Positions 58,816 through 64,000 of a stretch of DNA of 64,000 bases are shown piece after piece (the first letter of the stretch is position 1; every line of letters begins with the position of its first letter). The stretch is from contig NC_016473.1 of the NCBI RefSeq assembly GCF_000226095.1, positions 496,001 to 560,000 on the forward strand, given 5' to 3'. The DNA is from Thermothelomyces thermophilus ATCC 42464 (Eukaryota > Ascomycota > Sordariomycetes > Sordariales > Chaetomiaceae). The notes beneath the pieces are model-generated. The model saw nothing but the letters and a program-made list of their open reading frames with translations. It was not told the origin of the DNA and searched no databases. Made by a program: the position numbers and the translations under genes.

Positions 58816-60874
58816 GGTGTGCAGCAGAGAGGAGAATCGTCGTGTACCAGGCCAGGATTATGAGTGTAAGATCTTGGAGGAGATGACCACCATACGACGG
58901 GAGATCAAGAGGAGAATATATAGATGACTCTAGGGGGGGCAGGGAACAGTTACCCATACCTTCTGCGGCTCATGCACACCGCATACACCAGACTCACGGG
59001 GAACTTACGTACACAACGCGGTCGACGACGCGGATGGACTCGGCACACTACAGGCCTTACGAGGCCGGTTCAAAACCTCGAGCACACTGCATACATACCT
59101 GTTCTGACACTGGGCAACTGCTCGTCGGTCCGTCACGTCTCAGGACTTCGGGGCAAGAAGCTCTTCAGCCGGGGTTCCGCCGGCTCAAAGTTCCTTGGGT
59201 GGCAAGGAAAAGAGAAGCAAAGCCGCGGGGAGTCTGCTCTGAAAACTCGCTTCGGGTCCGCAAGTTGGCCATGGCTTGTACGAGATGACGACAGTCTGCT
59301 CCCCAGGACGCGATTCCACGCGTAGAAGACACAAGAAAAAACACGCCCTCCCGAGCCACGAGAGCATTGGCCCCTGACGCTGCTTCCAGAGACTTGCCGC
59401 ACGCACACACACACACATACACACACGTACGACTTGACCCTAACTGACTGACAGTGACGGAAATGGGAAAGCTTCGCGAAATTTGCGCGTAGCGAGGACC
59501 GAAACTGGCCCATATCCGGACTTTCATGCAAGCCATTGTCCAGACAACGGCCCCAAGGTGTAGTGACCGCATTTTCTGCAAGAGTTTCGTCAGGGAATTA
59601 CACCAGCGGGATCTTACTTTACCGTCCCCGAGGATTTAAAAGGACCCAGCCGGGCGTAGTATTTGAGAGCCTCCACTCATGATCCGCTCAAAATCTTATC
59701 ACATGTGAACTAATGAGCTAATTAGGCATAAGAGCCATTTTCTCTTTCCTTCGGTATGATGCTTGACCTCTGACGGTCAACCGGCGAACGACATGATGTC
59801 TATCTCGGCAGAGCAAACCATCTAGAGTCATAGCAGTCCCCCCGCCGAAAGAAAAGACCTCGAGCTTTATCTTCCCTGGCCGTCCTACGGCGCTTAAGGG
59901 GGTGATAAGGGGGGGAGGAGTTAGAAGGGCAGGCGCAGCCGTAGAAAGCAATATATTGTCAGAAGAAAACAAAAAGAAAAACAAAGAGAAGAACGATAGG
60001 GGAGCGCTAACAAAACTACAGATATAGTTACAATGTCACAGATAAACATTCTACTTATATATTATTATTATTATTATTATTATTAGTCCTATACCACTAT
60101 ACTAATAAGTATACTAGAGCCTCTCTAGTTATATACAAAGGAAATTATACCTAATAGGCTAGATAAAAACCTCTATCCCTCCTTTAATGCCTAATTTAGA
60201 ATACTAATATACTATAAAGAAAAGGAAAAGTGGCTAGGATAGTCCTGCGTTGTGTGTATGTACTCTTCATTGTAGTTGAAACGGACAGCTGGCTGGCCCA
60301 ATGGCCTGCGAGCTGACAATCAACAATATACGTACTGTACGTATTGTATGTACTGTGCATACATTCCGAGGCATAAGGTAAAATACACACGCAAGATATG
60401 TCTTGTACAGTGCATAAGGTATAATCCGTATACAGGCAGGCACGTAGTACATTCCCGTCTGCGAATATACAGTGCGGACAAACTATATATGTCAAGCAGG
60501 CTCCTCTAATTGCCGTGAGTTCGTAGAGAGGTATGATATACGAATAAAATGTATGTATTGTATGTACCGTACCGTACATGCTATTGTCACGCGTGTCAAG
60601 AAAATCGCCATGTCATACCTCGCCCATGCGCAAGTCGACCTGCTTTTCCCTATCAGGTACCATCAGAGCCCTCCGAGTTATGCCCGCTCAGAGCACCTTC
60701 TAATCACCCACTCAACGCCACCAGATACCGGATTTCATGACACCATTACATAGGAACATCAACTCCAAATAATTCTCTAATCCCCTTCATCCAGAATCAT
60801 CCAACCTGATATCAGCACGGAACCGCCGCCCTCCCTGTTCCTTGTACCCCTTTCCCCAACCCCCATGCGCCGGC
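58816..60874. other. Intergenic region between the Zn2Cys6 regulator and DPB2
   Basis: No gene is supported. It holds the regulator's upstream region (to about 59.3 kb), an ACACAC run at about 59403-59428, a GTAC-rich patch at 60331-60360, and repeat copy B. A minus-strand frame of 133 codons at 59133-59531 is low in complexity and overlaps the CA run, so it is not called. Confidence 0.5.
60061..60246 (-). repeat. Dispersed ~185-bp repeat, copy B (inverted)
   Basis: Reverse-oriented partner of 55101-55284. Both copies end in the same trinucleotide run, and sequence similarity stops directly after it. It is more heavily mutated toward A and T than copy A. It appears as an isolated fragment without the downstream frame seen beside copy A. 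Confidence 0.88.
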
Positions 60875-63419
60875 TCAGAAAGTACACTCCCTCAAACGAC
60901 CACCTCTCCCTGCGCCGCCAACAGGGGTATACTCCACCCACCTCGCGACGCCTCTCCGCCCGCTGACGAGCACGCTACCGGGGTTCATGACATGGCATCC
61001 CTCATAGGTGACACAGAACGGCGGCGCCGTCGTGTCCACCAGCACCAGCGCCGTCGGCAGCGGGTACAGGTACAGGGCCGACGCGTAGTCCCAATGCACG
61101 GGGCGGATAGCCTGTCGGAAGGGCGCGAGGTAGCCCTGGTCCAGGAGCGTCTTGACGAGCCTGCGGGCCGCGAGGACGTCGTAAGGCAGCGCCGCCTCTT
61201 TTCCTTCTTCTCTCGGGGACCGAGGTTGCCGGGCCTGGGTGTTGTCGTCGAGGTCCATCGCCTCGAGGTTCGGTGCCAGCGGGGAGGAGGGGGTCGGGTT
61301 TGCTCCGGACATGGTGACGTCCTCTGTTTGGGAGGGTTGTGGATCTCCGACGGCAGTGGCAGTGATTGCGGTTTTGCTTTTTAGGCGGACCGAAGAGCGG
61401 CGCAGGCGCGCCGAAACGTCGTCCCGGAAGAGGACGATCTCGTGGTTTGGTCCAAAGAGGGAGATCCGGCTGGGGTTGGTCGTCCAGATGGCCTCGCCAC
61501 CCTTCCCTTCGGTAGTAGACAGCAGCCCTGCTTCGGCGTTGGCTGCGGCAAATACCCGTTTGATACGGGAAGTGAACAGATCTGGGACGGGTTTCCTCGG
61601 CAGCGGGACCGCGGCGCCTCCCGAAAAGGCGGATACCCACCCATCGTTGTCCCCCGGGACAAAGATGAATGTTGCAGTTGTCAGGAGCGTGGGGAAGTCG
61701 GCAAGCGTAGAGGCCAGAGCGTCGAAGTACTCCTTGTACTCTATGCTCCCGCCGCTGCCCCCACGAGCCATGACGGCGTGGGTAGTGAAGTTGCCGGAGA
61801 GAACGAACGCCATCGGTGTCGACCCCTCGGGGTCGGTGGCATAAAGGGAGAGGATCTTCTTGAGAGCCTGCAGGCTGCGCGGCTGGTCGAGATTCAGTTC
61901 GCCCACGATGACCACGCGGCCGCGCCCAGGACTATCTGGATCAGCCAACGCCGGTTGCCGCACCAGTCTCTGCTCCACCTTTCGCATCCGAGGACCGACC
62001 GCTCGGGCGCTGCCGACGCCCAGAAAGTCGATCCAGCCAAACCCGCCCCCGATTGTATGGTCTACTCCGCCGTCCAAGCCGCTCACTCCCAGTGTCGCTC
62101 GCCGTTTCTCACAGGGTGGTTGTCCGATAAAGAAGCCCTGAAAGCGGCCGCCAATAGTTCCTCCCACGCCGCTGCTACCACTTAACCCCTTGCCTGTCGT
62201 CTCTTCGTCTTCCTCGTAAACCCCATCGATCAGGACGATCATGCCTGGCGTGAACCAGGCCGAGTCCTCTGGTATGGCCACGGCGTGAGACAAGTCAAGC
62301 CCGATAGTCCCTGTCAGGTCACTAATCGCCAAGTTGCCCGTGGGTAGGATGACCAGCATCCCGAGCAGCATGTGATTGGTGCCGTGCCGACCTAGAAGGT
62401 TTGCCACAGGGGTTATCTTGTGCGACTGCATTGTCGATCCGCTCCGACGCAGCGCCGTGAGTCGGGCGCTCGTTACGGCCGACGTTTGGAAAGCTTCGTT
62501 GCGGAGCAGACGTTGGTGGATCGCGTTGTACCTGTTGCGGAACGCCTCGGTCTTGTGCGAGGCTGGCGGCAGGAGGGAGGGTTTAGAGGCGATCCTGTCT
62601 GCGTTAGCATCAATACTCGTCTTTGAGGCAGTGTAGTTAGTAGCCGTACTTCTCGAACTGCTTCTTTGCGACATTATACGTGTACCGGGGCTGTTCGAAG
62701 GCATTGATAACCTTCATCCACCTTCTAACGTCCTGCAGCTCCTCTTCATCTGGCTCCTCGTCGATCTCGACGCTCGACATGCCGAAACTGGTCTGGCTAT
62801 CATCTCGTGTGAGCGTCGTTGTCGGCCTCAAGCCCAGTCGGGTCTTGGAATGGTTTGGATCTTCTGTCGGTTCCAGCATTAGACTGTTCTGCCGGCTCAA
62901 ACCTCTCGGCCCACTCATTATTTTGCCGCCGCTCATGTTCCCCTCTAGCGTCTTCAAGATGTCCTTCAGCTCCGGACTCGTTCCGTCCACGATGACCCCC
63001 CCATTGCGATTCTTCCATGTCCGAGCAACCTCCTCCAAAACCTTCTCCGCTAGGCCCTCCTCCCTCCATCCTGAGCCACAGTGTCTGCCAATAAAGGTTG
63101 CGAGTTCTTGCAGTGCCGAGGATGTCAGCGTCAAACTATGTTTCTTGGTAAAGGTTCGAAACGCCAACGGCCGTAACGTGGCAGGGGGGAGGATTATGGG
63201 AAGAACAGCTGCTTTTGCAGGTGCGGGTGGTTGGAATGGCCTCAACGGGTGCGCCGGCGTTGCGAAAGCGGGAGACGACGATGGGATGGCGCTTGAGGGA
63301 GCAGCGACTTTAGGTCCAAAGAAAGAGGGTGGCGGTGGCTTTGCCCTCTTGTCCCCCTTCCCTGGGCTCTGCTGTTGGTTATTTCGAGGGCTTTTCCGTG
63401 GACTCTGTATGGGAATCAT
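60875..63419 (-). CDS. dpb2: DNA polymerase epsilon subunit B (DPB2)
   Basis: Essential non-catalytic subunit of the leading-strand polymerase epsilon, which also contacts the CMG helicase through its N-terminus. Two exons are inferred, 63419-62650 and 62594-60875, giving 829 aa. The N-terminal domain includes RPLAFRTFTKKHSLTLTSSA near 80 and VRRWMKVINAFEQPRYTY near 235. The junction KKQFEK-IASKPSLLPPASHKTE restores the family block. The OB-fold region and the inactive phosphoesterase domain follow (RVVIVGELNLDQPRSL, FVLSGNFTTHAV, TFIFVPGDND, LFGPNHEIVLFRDD). The C-terminus ends HVMNPGS...ARWVEY...LRECTF. The 55-nt intron has a TACTAAC sequence near its donor and a GCTAAC just before the acceptor; the acceptor chosen is the only one that keeps the frame. 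The start is the first ATG, before a Pro/Ser/Lys-rich leader. Confidence 0.93.
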
Positions 63420-64000
63420 TTTGCCGGCGTTCTGTTGAGTTTTGGGTTTGGTGATGTGGATGAATCTTGCGTCTGTCCTCGGCGACGCGTTAATGACCTT
63501 GAAAGGGCGCGTCGAGCGCGTCTAGTGTATTTACCGTAGCGGGGCAGAGACACGGTGCGGAGCGGGGGGGCAACAGGGATGTTGATTGATTGCGGCAGCG
63601 TTCATTTGGCTTTCCGGCAGGCAAAATGTGGAGCTCAATGGGGCTTTCTAAGCTTGCAAAGTACGGATTACAGACATACCTAGGCCGTGTTAATCATGAC
63701 CGCATCGTCTACCAACATCCCTCGATCGAGCAGTTGACTTGCCGGATACGCAGCAGTAAGGATGTTTACCAGACGGTTATTCCACGCAAGAGAGTTGCGC
63801 AACTTCTCTAGGACTGTCTCAACATTAGCTTCGAATCCTAGCATAGTATGTCTCGACAACGTTGCAGATGGCAATGCAGTATCTAATCCTGCGCAGAAAG
63901 TCTTCCCAAACCCTCAACAACCCAATAGCTATCTGCTGTCCTATCTCGACACCACACCCCCAAACCCCTCCCTTGCCATCGGCACGACCACCGCCGTACC
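63420..64000. other. Upstream region of DPB2 at the window edge
   Basis: Probable DPB2 promoter. GCGTCGAGCGCGTC near 63507 contains an ACGCGT-like (MluI-box-like) context only in the looser match ACGCGT at 63484-63489, a sequence tied in yeasts to G1/S genes such as replication factors. No other gene is seen before the window ends. Confidence 0.4.

Overview
The window is nuclear DNA of a filamentous ascomycete, most likely a sordariomycete. Genes carry short introns (about 50-160 nt) with GT..AG ends and CTAAC/CTGAC-type branch sites. Exons are GC-rich. The repeats are TA-rich and full of C-to-T and G-to-A changes, as repeat-induced point mutation (RIP) leaves them. No rRNA, tRNA, CRISPR array or prokaryotic feature was seen. 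The order or family is inferred from general gene character only.

Left third (1-21.8 kb), housekeeping genes: SPT6 (+), an OSH3-type oxysterol-binding protein with GOLD, PH, FFAT and lipid-transfer domains (+), an intronless ATP-dependent 5-oxoprolinase (+), the SNF1/AMPK catalytic kinase (-), and a DUF92/TMEM19-type membrane protein (-). A 1,337-bp RIP-degraded Tc1/mariner element lies between the last two, with 26-bp terminal inverted repeats and a TA target-site duplication.

Middle and right (21.8-59 kb), a gene-poor tract with four genes that look like a polyketide pigment locus. These are a 968-aa regulator with two C2H2 fingers plus a Zn2Cys6 cluster (the Cmr1/Pig1 architecture of melanin regulators), a secreted multicopper oxidase, a 2,275-aa non-reducing polyketide synthase (SAT-KS-AT-PT-ACP-ACP-TE), and a second, 405-aa Zn2Cys6 regulator. 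Stretches of 9.5, 8.2, 2.9, 3.1 and 2.1 kb around them show no convincing gene. A TA-rich retroelement relic lies just after the synthase, and a ~185-bp RIP-mutated repeat occurs in inverted copies on both sides of the second regulator. The synthase promoter carries three copies of a 14-bp motif. No naphthol reductase or scytalone dehydratase was found, so a DHN-melanin product is a hypothesis only.

Right edge (60.9-63.4 kb): DPB2, the second subunit of DNA polymerase epsilon (-), returns the window to housekeeping DNA.

How the genes may work together: either regulator could switch on the synthase, which would release an aromatic polyketide through its thioesterase, and the secreted oxidase could couple or polymerise it outside the cell. 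This reading rests on domain architecture and proximity; no expression or product data are available from sequence.
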